Part shown: positions 16,421-27,386 of the stretch, in pieces
Numbering within the stretch: the first letter of the stretch is position 1
How the letters are laid out: each line of letters begins with the position of its first letter
Assembly (NCBI GenBank): GCA_017418975.1
Contig: JAFOMG010000028.1
Span: 124,001-188,000, forward strand
Direction: 5' to 3'
Origin: Sphingomonas sp.
GTDB lineage: Bacteria; Pseudomonadota; Alphaproteobacteria; Sphingomonadales; Sphingomonadaceae
Length of the DNA stretch: 64,000 bases
Made by a program: the position numbers and the translations under genes
Notes under the pieces: model-generated
Database searches by the model: none
What the model saw: only the letters and a program-made list of their open reading frames with translations
Told to the model about the DNA's origin: nothing

Positions 16421-17865
16421 TTCTCCTCCAGCACCCTGGTCACGCGTTCCGCCAGGTCGGGCCCGGCGTGCAGCCCCAGCTTGCTGCGCCGCCACAGCAC
16501 GTCCTCGGCGGTGCGGGCCCATTCATGGTCGCGCATCCAGCGTATCTCGGTGGCGGTGAGCCCGGCGCCCAGGTCCTCGCCCAGCTCGGTCCGGTCGCGC
16601 AGCATGTCGGCCAGGTTGCAGCCATAGGCATGGGCCATGCGCTCGGCCCGGGCATCGCCCAGGAACGGCCAGCGCGTCCTGACGGTGGCGACGAACCTGT
16701 CGAAATCGGCGATCGCGCCGCCGGGGAAGACGCGGGCCCGCGTCACCGGCTCGACCTTGGCGCCGAGGGTCGGCCCGATCTTCGCCAGCGCTTCCTCGGC
16801 CAGTGCCCGCGCCGTGGTGATCTTGCCGCCGAAGACCGAGAGCAGGGGCGGGCCGTTCTCGTCGAGCTCGAGCACATAGTCGCGCGTCACCGACTGGGCC
16901 CGGGCGGCGCCGTCATCGTGCAGCGGCCGCACGCCGGACCAGCTCCAGACGATGTCCGCGGAGGTGATCTGGCGGGTGAAATAACGGTTCACCGCCTCGC
17001 AGAGATAGGCCCGCTCCTCCTGCGAGCATATCGCGTCCTCGGGCCGGTCGACCGGGATGTCGGTGGTGCCGATCTCGGTGAAGCCGCCTTCATAGGGAAT
17101 GGCGAAGACGATCCGCCGGTCGGGCTGCTGGAGGATATAGGCATGGTCGCCGTCGTACAGCCTGGGCACCACGATATGGCTGCCCTTGACCAGCCGGATC
17201 CGCGAATGATTAGCAATAGCCAGCTTGTCGAGGAGATGCCGCACCCAGGGGCCGGCCGCATTGACCAGCCCGCGCGCCTCGACGGTGCGCCCGTCGGAGA
17301 GCTCGGCACGCCAGGCCCCGCCTTCGCGCCGGGCGGCCAGCAGTTCGGTCCGCGTCGCGATCTCGGCGCCGTGATGCGCGGCGTCGAGCGCGTTGGCCAG
17401 GGTGAGGCGGGCATCGTCCACCCGGCAGTCCGAATAGACGAAGCCGCGATGGGTGCCGGCCAGCGGATCGGTGAAGGCCTTGTCCCTGGCGCGCAGGCCG
17501 CGCGAGCGGGGCAGGGTGGAATTGCCGCCCACCGCCAGCGCATCGTAGAGATAGAGGCCGAGCCGGACCATCCACCACGGCCGCACCGCATGGGCATGGG
17601 GCAGCACGAAGGTGAGCGGGCGGATCAGGTGGGGGGCCGCCTCCAGCAGCCGCTCGCGCTCGTGCAGCGCCTCGCGGACCAGGCGGAACTCGTAGCTCTC
17701 GAGATAGCGCAGCCCGCCATGGATCAGCTTGGTCGAGGCCGAGCTGGTATGGCTGGCCAGGTCGTCCTTCTCGACGAGCAGCACCTCGAGCCCGAGCAGC
17801 GAGGCCTCACGGGCGATCGCGCACCCGTTGATCCCGCCGCCGGTGATGAGCAGGTCATAAGCCAC
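16417..17865 (-). CDS. glpD: glycerol-3-phosphate dehydrogenase, FAD-dependent
   Basis: Oxidises sn-glycerol-3-phosphate to DHAP at the inner membrane and feeds electrons to quinone. 482 residues. The N-terminal dinucleotide site is LLITGGGINGCAIARE followed by LLVEKDDLASHTSSASTKLI and HGGLRYLE, typical of GlpD. WSWSGVRPL and SVFGGKITTAR in the second half are also typical, and the DUF-like C-terminal helical domain is complete. A GTG start (VAYDLLITGGG) fits the family N-terminus; an in-frame start farther upstream is less likely because it would overlap the divergent rnr promoter. Confidence 0.93.
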   Translation of the reverse strand: MAYDLLITGGGINGCAIAREASLLGLEVLLVEKDDLASHTSSASTKLIHGGLRYLESYEFRLVREALHERERLLEAAPHLIRPLTFVLPHAHAVRPWWMVRLGLYLYDALAVGGNSTLPRSRGLRARDKAFTDPLAGTHRGFVYSDCRVDDARLTLANALDAAHHGAEIATRTELLAARREGGAWRAELSDGRTVEARGLVNAAGPWVRHLLDKLAIANHSRIRLVKGSHIVVPRLYDGDHAYILQQPDRRIVFAIPYEGGFTEIGTTDIPVDRPEDAICSQEERAYLCEAVNRYFTRQITSADIVWSWSGVRPLHDDGAARAQSVTRDYVLELDENGPPLLSVFGGKITTARALAEEALAKIGPTLGAKVEPVTRARVFPGGAIADFDRFVATVRTRWPFLGDARAERMAHAYGCNLADMLRDRTELGEDLGAGLTATEIRWMRDHEWARTAEDVLWRRSKLGLHAGPDLAERVTRVLEEK

Positions 17866-17918
17866 GCCCGAGGTTACGGCGTTGGCAGTTGCTCCGCGAG
17901 TCCCTATCTTGGGGGTCA

Positions 17919-20150
17919 ATGGCAAAAACCAAAATCAAAGCAGGGCTGCCCACGCGGCAGCAGATTCTCGATTTCATCACCAATTCCGATACCCCGGCGG
18001 GCAAGCGCGAGATCGCCAAGGCCTTTGGGCTGCACGGGCAGGACAAGATCCTCCTCAAGGCATTGCTGAAGGACATGAGCGACGAGGGGCTGATCGACGT
18101 CGCCCCGGGCCGCGCCTTTCACAAGATGGGCGGCGTGCCCAAGGTTACCGTGCTGCGCATCACCGATGCCGATGGCGACACGACCTGGGCGGTGCCCGAG
18201 CGCTGGGAGGCCGAGGGCGTGCCTGTGCCCCGCCTGCGGGTCCGCGAGGCGCGCGGCAAGCGCTCGGCGCTGGGCGTGGGCGATCGCATCCTCGCCCGCA
18301 CCGAAGAGGCCGGCAACGGCTGGATCGCCCATCCGATGAAGAAGCTCGCCCGCGGCGAGGAGCTGATGCTCGGCGTGCTCAAGGAAGAGGCCGGGCGGCT
18401 CTGGCTGCAGGGCGTGGAGAAGAAGGAGCGGCGCAACTGGCCCGTCTCCGATGCCGGCGGCGCCGAATCGGGCGATCTCGTCCTCGCCGAAAAGGCGGGT
18501 CGGCCGCCGCGGATCACCGCCAAGGTGGTCGAGGTGCTGGGCGATCCCTTCGCCCCGCGCAGCTTCTCGCTGATCGCGATCCACCGGCATTCGATCCCCA
18601 ATGTCTTCTCGGAGGATCTTCTCGACGAGGCCGAGCGGGTGTCCCGCCTCGATCTCGGCAAGCGCGAGGATCTTCGGCACCTGCCGATCGTCGCGATCGA
18701 CCCGGCGGATGCCCGCGACCATGACGATGCGGTATGGGCCGCGCCCGACGACGACCCGAAGAACGAAGGCGGCTGGAAAGCGGTGGTCGCGATCGCCGAT
18801 GTCAGCTTCTATGTCCGCCCCGGCTCCGAGCTGGACCGCGAGGCGCGCAAGCGCGGCAACTCGGTCTATTTCCCCGATCGCGTCGTGCCGATGCTGCCCG
18901 AGATCCTCTCGGCCGAGGTCTGTTCCCTGAAGCAGGGCGAGGACCGGGCGGCGCTCGCCTGTCACCTTCGGATCGGCAGGCACGGCGAGCTGAAGAGCTG
19001 GCGCTTCACCCGCGCCGTGGTGAGCATCGCGGCGAACATCGCCTATGAAGACGCCCAGGCGGCGATCGACGGGAAGCTGGAGCATCCGCTGACCGAGACC
19101 GCGCTGCGGCCGCTCTGGGGCTGCTGGGCGTCGCTCAACAACGCGCGCGACAAGCGCGAGCCGCTCGACCTCGATCTGCCCGAGCGGCGGATCGTGCTCG
19201 ACGAGATGGGCCGCATCCTCTCGGTGGCGCCGCGCGAGCGGCTCGATGCCCACAAGCTGATCGAGGACTATATGATCGCGGCGAACGTCGCCGCGGCCAA
19301 GGCGCTGGAGGCGAAGAAGGCGCCGGTGATGTACCGCGTCCACGAGCCGCCGGCCCGCGAGAAGCTCGTCGCGCTGCGGGAATATCTCAAGACCTTCGGC
19401 ATCGAGTTCGCGCTGGGCCAGGTGATCAAGCCGGCCACCTTCAACCGCATCCTGGAGCGGGTGGGGGAGAGCGATTTCCGCGAGCAGGTGATGCAGCAGG
19501 TGCTGCGGACGCAGACCCAGGCCTATTACGGCCCCGCCAATCACGGCCATTTCGGCCTGTCGCTCGGCAGCTATGCCCATTTCACTTCGCCGATCCGCCG
19601 CTATGCCGATCTGATCGTCCACCGGGCGCTGGTCGAGGCCTATGCACTCGGCCCCGGCGGGCTCACCGCCGAGGAAGCCGCCGGGATGGAGCGGATCGGC
19701 GAGAGCATCTCCAATCTCGAGCGCCGGGCAATGGAAGCCGAACGGGAGACGATCGACCGCTATGTCGCCGCCTATCTCGCCAACCATGTCGGCGAGGTGC
19801 TGGAGGCGCGGATCACCGGGGTGCAGAGCTTCGGCTTCTTCGCCACCGTCGACGGCGTGGGCGGCGACGGGCTGGTGGCGGCGCGGGACCTGGGCACCGA
19901 ATATTTCCGCTACGACGAAGCCGGGCAGCGGCTGGTGGGCGACGAGAGCGGGGAGGCGTTCACCCTGGGGCAGCGCCTCCGCCTCCGGCTGGTGGAGGCC
20001 AATCCCGTCTCCGGCGCGCTCCGCTTCGAGCTGCCCGACGGCAAGGGCTCGGCCGGCCCGTCCGCCTTTGCCAGGGATCGCGGCAAGGGGCGCCCCCGCC
20101 CGATCAAGCGCCGCGGCCGGCCGCCCAACATCCGGCACAAGAGCCGCTGA
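17919..20150 (+). CDS. rnr: ribonuclease R
   Basis: 3'-5' exoribonuclease that degrades structured RNA. 743 residues: an N-terminal winged-helix segment (LPTRQQILDFITNSDTPAGK), cold-shock domains, the RNB catalytic domain starting AIDPADARDHDDAVWA with the metal-binding aspartates, PIRRYADLIVHR near residue 560, and a C-terminal S1 domain (GEVLEARITGVQSFGFFAT). It ends in a basic tail (PIKRRGRPPN). GGGGG sits 5 nt before the ATG. Divergent from glpD with a 53-nt gap. Confidence 0.95.
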   Translation: MAKTKIKAGLPTRQQILDFITNSDTPAGKREIAKAFGLHGQDKILLKALLKDMSDEGLIDVAPGRAFHKMGGVPKVTVLRITDADGDTTWAVPERWEAEGVPVPRLRVREARGKRSALGVGDRILARTEEAGNGWIAHPMKKLARGEELMLGVLKEEAGRLWLQGVEKKERRNWPVSDAGGAESGDLVLAEKAGRPPRITAKVVEVLGDPFAPRSFSLIAIHRHSIPNVFSEDLLDEAERVSRLDLGKREDLRHLPIVAIDPADARDHDDAVWAAPDDDPKNEGGWKAVVAIADVSFYVRPGSELDREARKRGNSVYFPDRVVPMLPEILSAEVCSLKQGEDRAALACHLRIGRHGELKSWRFTRAVVSIAANIAYEDAQAAIDGKLEHPLTETALRPLWGCWASLNNARDKREPLDLDLPERRIVLDEMGRILSVAPRERLDAHKLIEDYMIAANVAAAKALEAKKAPVMYRVHEPPAREKLVALREYLKTFGIEFALGQVIKPATFNRILERVGESDFREQVMQQVLRTQTQAYYGPANHGHFGLSLGSYAHFTSPIRRYADLIVHRALVEAYALGPGGLTAEEAAGMERIGESISNLERRAMEAERETIDRYVAAYLANHVGEVLEARITGVQSFGFFATVDGVGGDGLVAARDLGTEYFRYDEAGQRLVGDESGEAFTLGQRLRLRLVEANPVSGALRFELPDGKGSAGPSAFARDRGKGRPRPIKRRGRPPNIRHKSR

Positions 20151-20291
20151 GCGAGGACGATTGAACCGGCGAGCGCAGGGGTTTATGTTCGCATCCTCAT
20201 ATTCCGGGGGAACCGACCCGATGTCGACGCCCGTCCTCTTCGTCCCGGCACGCGCTGCCACAACGGCGCGGGGCATATCGGCGGCGTCCCG

Positions 20292-20609
20292 ATGATGTTC
20301 CGTTCCCATGCTCCGGTCTCCATCGGGGCGTTGGCCATGCGCGCGCGGCAGCGGATCCGCGCGCATTTCTTCGCCCAGCACGCAGTGACCGCCGAGGAGG
20401 CGGTCTCCTTCGTGCCGCAGGACCGGATCGAACGGACCCAGTTCGAGCGCATGCGCGGCGCCGGCCTTGTCCATGAGGCGGAAGCCGGTCGCTACTGGTT
20501 CGACCTGCCCGCGTTCCGGAAGCAGCTGGACCGGACCCGGGCGATCATGGTGCCGGTGGTGATCGTCCTCTGCCTCGCCATCGCCGGGGTCGGCATGCTG
20601 TTCTACTGA
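20292..20609 (+). CDS. small protein with C-terminal membrane helix, hypothetical
   Basis: 105 residues. The first two-thirds are charged and helical (IRAHFFAQHAVTAEEAVSFVPQD, RTQFERMRGAGLVHEAEAGRYWFD), with the feel of a winged-helix dimer; the end is one helix (IMVPVVIVLCLAIAGVGMLFY). It may be a tail-anchored or membrane-bound HTH-like protein; this is inference. It abuts the convergent reductase gene without a gap. Confidence 0.6.
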   Translation: MMFRSHAPVSIGALAMRARQRIRAHFFAQHAVTAEEAVSFVPQDRIERTQFERMRGAGLVHEAEAGRYWFDLPAFRKQLDRTRAIMVPVVIVLCLAIAGVGMLFY

Positions 20610-21779
20610 TCAGTCGACCGCGAAGCTGAGGCCGGCATGCGCCTCGAGCCGCCTGGCCAGCGGCGCGGCCATCAGGCTGCCCGCCGTCCAGATGCCGCCC
20701 TTGCCCGCTTCGGGCACATCCTCGATCAGGCAGAGCGCGCTCTCGGCGATCATCTTGCTCGTCGAGCCATAGCCGGGATCCCGGTCGCCCTTCACCGTGG
20801 CGGAAAGGCGCTGCCCGTCGGGCATCTCCGCCACGAAGGCGAGGTCGTAGAAGCCGGTCTCGCGCTCTTCCTTGCTCGGCCCTTCGCCCGGTGCCGGGCC
20901 CTTGTCCGCCGCCATCGGATTGACCTTGGCCAGCGCTTCCGCCGCCGCCTTGCCGATCTCGCCCAGCCCGGGAACGACCAGCATCTCGTCATAGCGGAAG
21001 TCCGCGCCATAGGGCTGGCCGGCCAGGAAGTTCGAGCGATGGACGTTCTTGGTGTTGATCACCGCCATCATGAAGGGCGCGACCCAGGCGTCGACCGCTT
21101 CGTCATGATAGGGGACCATGCCGTTCGGCTGGGCCGGCCCTTCGAAGCCCGGCGTGAGCGCGAAGGGATCGAGCATCAGCTTGAGGATCGCGGGATCCCT
21201 GGCCGCCGCCGCCATCGAGGCCTTGCCGCTGGCGAAGGTGCCGCCCGAGAAAGTGCCCTTCATCGCCCGCACCCGGCCCTTCACCCGCGGCGCCGGCTTG
21301 CCGAAGCGGGCGATCGCCGCCTGCTGCACGGTCCACACGCCGAGATCGAAGGGGATCGAATCGAAGCCGCAGGAGAAGACGATGCGCGCGCCGCTGGCCT
21401 TGGCGGCATCTTCGTACTTGCGGATCATCTGGCCCATCCAGGCCGGTTCGCCGCACAGATCGACATAGGCGGTGCCGGTCTCGACACAGGCGGCGAGCAG
21501 CGCCTCGCCATGGAGCTGATAAGGGCCCACCGTGGTGATCACCACCGTGGCGCGGGCCACCATCGCCTTCAGGCTGGCGGGATCATCGGCATTGGCGGCG
21601 AGCAGCGGCGTGGATGCCGGCGCGCCGATCGCGTCGCGGACCTCCTGCAGCTTGGTGAGCGAGCGCCCGGCCATCGCCCATTTCACGCCCGGATAATGGC
21701 CGGCGAGATATTCGGCGACGAGGCGGCCGGTGAAGCCGGTGGCGCCATAGACGATGATATCGAACTCGCGGTCTGCCAT
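20610..21779 (-). CDS. saccharopine dehydrogenase NADP-binding domain protein (enoyl reductase-like)
   Basis: 389 residues. The N-terminus is a Rossmann fold (FDIIVYGATGFTGRLVAEYL), then VVITTVGPYQLHGEALLAAC and YVDLCGEPAWM, as in the saccharopine dehydrogenase-like oxidoreductases and mycobacterial trans-acting enoyl reductases. ARIVFSCGFDSIPFDLGV follows. True saccharopine dehydrogenase activity is unlikely; a lipid or ketide reductase is more plausible. It is preceded by the second copy of the composite upstream element. Confidence 0.82.
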   Translation of the reverse strand: MADREFDIIVYGATGFTGRLVAEYLAGHYPGVKWAMAGRSLTKLQEVRDAIGAPASTPLLAANADDPASLKAMVARATVVITTVGPYQLHGEALLAACVETGTAYVDLCGEPAWMGQMIRKYEDAAKASGARIVFSCGFDSIPFDLGVWTVQQAAIARFGKPAPRVKGRVRAMKGTFSGGTFASGKASMAAAARDPAILKLMLDPFALTPGFEGPAQPNGMVPYHDEAVDAWVAPFMMAVINTKNVHRSNFLAGQPYGADFRYDEMLVVPGLGEIGKAAAEALAKVNPMAADKGPAPGEGPSKEERETGFYDLAFVAEMPDGQRLSATVKGDRDPGYGSTSKMIAESALCLIEDVPEAGKGGIWTAGSLMAAPLARRLEAHAGLSFAVD

Positions 21780-21802
21780 CTGCCCGTTTCCTGCTCCTCG
21801 AC

Positions 21803-21944
21803 GCTCAACCGGCTGGTTGAACGATTCATTGAATCTCTTGGCGCACTCGCATGCACGCATGGGAGAGCGGGCGGCCTGCCCGGCTTCCGAAGCGACGCGG
21901 CGAGTGACGGTTCCAGTGAAGCAGGGAAATTCCAACATTGGAAG
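21803..21944 (-). promoter_or_regulatory. composite upstream element of the reductase gene (copy B)
   Basis: Read on the minus strand: block 1 CCAATGTTGGAATTTCCCTG, then about 80 nt later block 2 with GATTCAATGAATC, 3 nt, CAACCAGCCGGTTG, ending 24 nt before the start codon. Arms and spacings match copy A before proS, while the loop bases differ, so the inverted repeats themselves appear conserved. Confidence 0.5.
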
Positions 21945-22055
21945 AGGCGGTATGGTGATTGACGTAGCGTGTCGGCCATTCGGCGCTTCTTCGTCATGCT
22001 GAACTCGTTTCAGCATCCAAGGTGCCGCGACGGATGTCGCTTGTGGGGCGTTGGA

Positions 22056-22203
22056 CCCTGAAACAAGTTGGCGTTTATCCCCGCGGGACAAGTTTATCCC
22101 CTCGGGACAAGGCGTGCCCGATAGCCGTCATCCCCGCCTGCGCGGGGATGACGGAATGGGATATACTTGTCCTTACGGGATAAGCGCCAAACGAGTTCAG
22201 GGT
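22056..22203. repeat. nested palindromic intergenic repeat
   Basis: Outer arms CCCTGAAACAAGTTGGCG and CGCCAAACGAGTTCAGGG are imperfect inverted copies. Inside, TTTATCCC(C)GCGGGACAAG occurs twice in direct order (22074-22110) and once inverted as CTTGTCCTTACGGGATAA. At the centre is CCGTCATCCCCGC, loop CTGC, GCGGGGATGACGG. The 458-nt gap between the reductase gene and ohrR holds this, the copy-B element and no coding region I can support. Confidence 0.65.
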
Positions 22204-22237
22204 GACGCCGTGTGCGAGGCCGGTTCTTCCGCCTGCC

Positions 22238-22675
22238 CTAGTCCCGCGTCTCGCGCAGCGCGTTCCACAGCGTCTTCACTTCGCGGTTGAGCGCCCCCAG
22301 GTCCTCGCCGCGCATCCCCGAGCGGACCAGCAGTTCCTCCGCCAGGCACCCGCATTCCTCGCGCATGTGGCGGCCGCGATCGGTGAGGCGCACCTGGACC
22401 TGGCGCTCGTCCTGCGGATTGCGCTCGCGCGTGACGAAGCCCGCCGCTTCCAGCCGCTTCACCAGCGGCGTCACCGTGCTCGATTCGAGCGCCAGCCGGT
22501 CGGCGATCGCGCCCACGGTGCGGCCGTCCTGCTCCCACAGCGCATGGAGCACCAGATATTGCGGGTAGGTGATGCCGAGCCGATCGAGCATCGGCTTATA
22601 GGCACGGGTGATCGCCATGCTCGTCGCATAGAGCGAGAAGCAGAGCTGATCGTCGAGGGGCATCGCGGCGGGCAT
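22238..22675 (-). CDS. ohrR: MarR-family regulator OhrR
   Basis: Peroxide-sensing repressor of ohr, 145 residues. The N-terminal sensor cysteine is in LDDQLCFSLYATSMAITRAY: Cys12 with Tyr16 and Tyr26, the same Cys+4/Cys+14 spacing as in Bacillus OhrR (Cys15, Tyr19, Tyr29). The wing-helix region includes TVGAIADRLALESSTVTPLVKRLE and NPQDERQVQVRLTDRG, standard MarR. AAGGAG precedes the ATG. Divergent from ohr with palindromic operators between. It lacks a second conserved cysteine, so it would be a one-Cys type. Confidence 0.92.
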   Translation of the reverse strand: MPAAMPLDDQLCFSLYATSMAITRAYKPMLDRLGITYPQYLVLHALWEQDGRTVGAIADRLALESSTVTPLVKRLEAAGFVTRERNPQDERQVQVRLTDRGRHMREECGCLAEELLVRSGMRGEDLGALNREVKTLWNALRETRD

Positions 22676-22714
22676 GTTCGTCTCCTTGGCCGGGGCCGAT
22701 AGCATCAAAAACCA

Positions 22715-22724
22715 TATCGCGATA
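22715..22724. promoter_or_regulatory. OhrR operator candidate, ohrR-proximal
   Basis: TATCGCGATA, a perfect 10-nt palindrome 40 nt upstream of the ohrR start. The same word recurs twice next to ohr, which makes it the likely OhrR box; placement here suggests autorepression. Confidence 0.65.
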
Positions 22725-22768
22725 ACGAATTCGCTGGACAAGGCCCGACTCGCGCATTAGCTGAATAA

Positions 22769-22791
22769 TATCGCGATAAACGATATCGCGA
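22769..22791. promoter_or_regulatory. OhrR operator candidate, ohr-proximal double site
   Basis: TATCGCGATA and TATCGCGA with palindrome centres 15 bp apart, ending about 22 nt before the ohr start. A repressor bound here would cover the ohr promoter or transcription start. Confidence 0.7.
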
Positions 22792-22813
22792 ACTAGGAAT
22801 GAGGAGATCGAGC

Positions 22814-23239
22814 ATGTCGGTTGACGTAAAGTACCGCACCCGCGCCACGGCCACCGGCGGCCGCGACGGCGAGGCCCGCAGCGAGGACGGGCGCTTCGTC
22901 GCCAGGCTCTCGACGCCGAAGGAGCTGGGCGGCGCGGGCGGCGAGGGGACCAACCCCGAGCAGCTGTTCGCAGCCGGCTATTCGGCCTGTTTCATCGGCG
23001 CGCTGAAGGTCGCGGGCATGCAGCTCAAGATCAAGGTCCCGGCCGAGACCAGCGTGACCGCGACGGTGGGCATCGGCCCGCGCGCGGCGGGCGGCTTCGG
23101 CATCACCGCCGATCTGGAAGTCGGCCTGCCCGGCGTGGAGCGCGCCGACGCCGAGAAGCTCGTCCAGGCCGCGCACCAGATCTGCCCCTATTCGAACGCG
23201 ACGCGCAACAACCTCGATGTGGGGCTGACGATCGCCTGA
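22814..23239 (+). CDS. ohr: organic hydroperoxide resistance protein
   Basis: Thiol peroxidase of the Ohr/OsmC family, reducing organic and fatty-acid hydroperoxides using lipoylated partners. 141 residues. Both catalytic cysteines are present: Cys59 in GYSACFIGAL and Cys124 in HQICPYSNATRNN. The catalytic Arg17 loop (ATATGGRDGEAR) and PEQLFAAGY also match. Start at MSVDVKYRT with GAGGAG upstream. Under control of the divergent OhrR. Confidence 0.96.
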   Translation: MSVDVKYRTRATATGGRDGEARSEDGRFVARLSTPKELGGAGGEGTNPEQLFAAGYSACFIGALKVAGMQLKIKVPAETSVTATVGIGPRAAGGFGITADLEVGLPGVERADAEKLVQAAHQICPYSNATRNNLDVGLTIA

Positions 23240-23317
23240 GGCGGTGCCTGGCCCGATCGCTGCCGGTCCGCCGGGCATGGAGCCTCCGTGCCGCTCCGGG
23301 CCGGCAGCCGATCGGGA

Positions 23318-25003
23318 TCAGCCGGTCCGCTTGCGCACCAGCACGTCCTGCAGGACGAGCGCGTCGAGCGCCGTCTCGGCGAACAGCGCGACGGCTTCCT
23401 CCGGGCGCTCGACCATCGGCATGCCGCGCCGGTTGAAGCTGGTGTTGAGCAGCACGGGAATGCCGGTCCGCGCATGGAACGCGTCGAGCAGCGCCGCGAA
23501 TTCGGGGTTCCAGTCGCGCTGCACCGTCTGGACCCGCGCGGTGCCGTCGACATGGGTGACGTTGCGCAGCGCCCCGGCCAGTTCGGCGCGGGTGCGATCG
23601 ACCAGGATCATATACGGGCTGTCGCGGCCGGATTCGAAGCAACGGGCGGCGTGCTCGGGCAGCACGGCGGGCGCGAAGGGGCGGAAATCCTCGCGGAACT
23701 TGATGTTGGCGTTGATATGGTCGCCCATGCCCGGCCAGCCCGGATGGGCGAGGATCGAGCGGCGGCCGAGCGCGCGGGGGCCGAATTCGCTGCCGTCCCG
23801 GAACCAGCCGACCGTCCTGCCCTCGGCGAGCAGGGCGGCGACTTGCGGGGCGAGCGTTTCGGGCCGGCTGATCTCCCAGTCGTCCGGCGCATCGGCCAGG
23901 GCCGCGTCGATCGCCGCGGGGCCATAGGCGCGGCCGAAGCAGGTGCCGCCGTCATGCGGCGCCTTTTCCTGGCCGAGCAGCTCGATCCAGCCATGATAGG
24001 CGCAGCCGAGCGCGATGCCGTTGTCGCCGGCGGCGGGCTCCATATAGAGTCGGTCGACCACGCCGTCCTCGAGCAGCCGCGCATTGGCGACGGCGTTGAG
24101 CGCGACGCCGCCGGCATAGCAGACCTGGCTCGCGGGGAAGCGGGCGAGCCGGTTCTGGAACAGCGCGGCGATCGCCGCCTCCACCTGGCGCTGCGCCCAG
24201 AAGGCGATGTCGGCATAATATTGGAAGTCCGCGCGGAAGGCGTCCTGGCCGGAGGCGGGGCGATCGAGCGCCGCCTTCCACGCATCGGCGACGAAGATGC
24301 GGCCCTCGCGCATCTCGAAGGCGGCGGCATCCACCGCGCCGGGGCGGCCATAAGGAGCCAGGCCCATCAGCTTGCCGACATCGTCGAGATTGCCGAAGAC
24401 ATAATGGCTTACCGCCGAATAGAAGCCGCCGATCGAGTGGCGGGTGGCGTTCATGCGGAAGCGACCGGCGGTGCGGTCGAGCGGGCTGAAATCCTTGACG
24501 AGCGGCGTCATGCGGCGGCCGTCGAAGCGATAGAAGCTGTCCTTCTCGCACCACATCGGCGCATCGGGTCCGGTGAGATCGTCCGGCAGGGCGGCGCCGG
24601 CCAGGTCGGTGCATTGCGCAAGCGGGCTGCCACAGCCGTCCACCACCAGGATCGCGCAGTTGCCGAACGGGCTGGTGCCGGCCGCGCTCCAGGCATGGGC
24701 GAGATGGTGGGAGATGGTGGCGATCGGCGGATGGGCATCGTCCGCGAACAGGCGGGGACCATGGAAGCGGGCCCGGGGCGGCACGTCGAAATTGGCGGAC
24801 TGGACGACCAGGGCGATGTCCGCAAGCGCGATCCCCTCGGCATCCAGGCAATAGCGAATCGCGTCGCTGTCGTTGCCGCCGTCATGCTTGCGGCGCGTGA
24901 GCCGTTCCTTCTCGATCCCGACCGCGACCTGGCCGTTCCGCAGCAGCACCGCCGAGCCATTGTGCGACAGCCCCGTGCCGAGGACGTAAACCGGTTTTCC
25001 CAT
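23318..25003 (-). CDS. carbamoyltransferase, NodU/CmcH family
   Basis: 561 residues. The N-terminal Kae1-like domain begins VYVLGTGLSHNGSAVLLRNG and has TISHHLAHAWSAAGTSPF, the metal-binding histidines; the YrdC-like C-terminal domain has WFRDGSEFGPRALGRRSILA and VLLNTSFNRRGMPMV. Such enzymes carbamoylate a hydroxyl on sugars, antibiotics or Nod factors using carbamoyl phosphate and ATP. No glycosyltransferase or biosynthetic cluster sits beside it, so the acceptor is unknown. Convergent with ohr. Confidence 0.9.
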   Translation of the reverse strand: MGKPVYVLGTGLSHNGSAVLLRNGQVAVGIEKERLTRRKHDGGNDSDAIRYCLDAEGIALADIALVVQSANFDVPPRARFHGPRLFADDAHPPIATISHHLAHAWSAAGTSPFGNCAILVVDGCGSPLAQCTDLAGAALPDDLTGPDAPMWCEKDSFYRFDGRRMTPLVKDFSPLDRTAGRFRMNATRHSIGGFYSAVSHYVFGNLDDVGKLMGLAPYGRPGAVDAAAFEMREGRIFVADAWKAALDRPASGQDAFRADFQYYADIAFWAQRQVEAAIAALFQNRLARFPASQVCYAGGVALNAVANARLLEDGVVDRLYMEPAAGDNGIALGCAYHGWIELLGQEKAPHDGGTCFGRAYGPAAIDAALADAPDDWEISRPETLAPQVAALLAEGRTVGWFRDGSEFGPRALGRRSILAHPGWPGMGDHINANIKFREDFRPFAPAVLPEHAARCFESGRDSPYMILVDRTRAELAGALRNVTHVDGTARVQTVQRDWNPEFAALLDAFHARTGIPVLLNTSFNRRGMPMVERPEEAVALFAETALDALVLQDVLVRKRTG

Positions 25004-25132
25004 TTCTGCCCCGAACCCTCTCCCCGCGGCGAGTGAAGCAGACCGGATCGGATGTGGAAAGCGTGGTTCGATCCGCCGCGGGGCTAGGCTGGGGACTCAT
25101 GTTCCTTCCTCGTCACCCAGGCTTCCTTTCCT

Positions 25133-25270
25133 CGTCATCCCGGCGCAGGCGGGGATCCAGGGCCAGGGGCCAGGGGCGCGAGGTTCGCTATGCCGGTTCC
25201 GGCAAGCATGCGCGTGATTGCTTCGATCGTCCCGCACTATCCTGGATCCCTGCCTGCGCGGGGATGACGG
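25133..25270. repeat. 138-bp repeat with ~30-bp terminal inverted repeats, copy 1
   Basis: Starts CGTCATCCCGGCGCAGGCGG and ends with the near-complement GCGCGGGGATGACGG. The interior includes TTCCGGCAAGCATGCGCGTG. The same 138-bp unit is found at 28665-28802 in the same orientation. No coding capacity is apparent. It fills most of the 309-nt gap between the carbamoyltransferase and ABC exporter genes. Confidence 0.8.
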
Positions 25271-25312
25271 GTGGGTTTCAAGGGCCTGTCTGGGTTCTCG
25301 CCCTGGCGCGGG

Positions 25313-27112
<1,800 letters not shown>

Positions 27113-27386
27113 GCGCGGCGGACTAGCGCGATTGGAGAGAGAGGGGAACCGTCCTTTGCCGGGACGGGGCGGCCGGATATCCACAGGAATTCCGGAACGG
27201 CCAGTTCGTCGTGCATACAGAGGGGGTTAGCCGGATGTCGGCCGGGATTTCGTGGTTGCGGTATGGGCGCGGGGCATCGTTCCGTCGCATTACGGCCTCG
27301 CCCGGCGTTGCGCCGCAGCACGGCTCGCCTATAACGCTAACATAGCCGCCGCCGTTTTTGGGGAGGGGGACGGCGGAAGGGACGCA

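Noticed and set aside
17916..20474. A minus-strand open frame of 852 codons opposite rnr
   Set aside because: Composition is His/Arg/Asp-rich with no motifs; RNase R on the plus strand is unambiguous.
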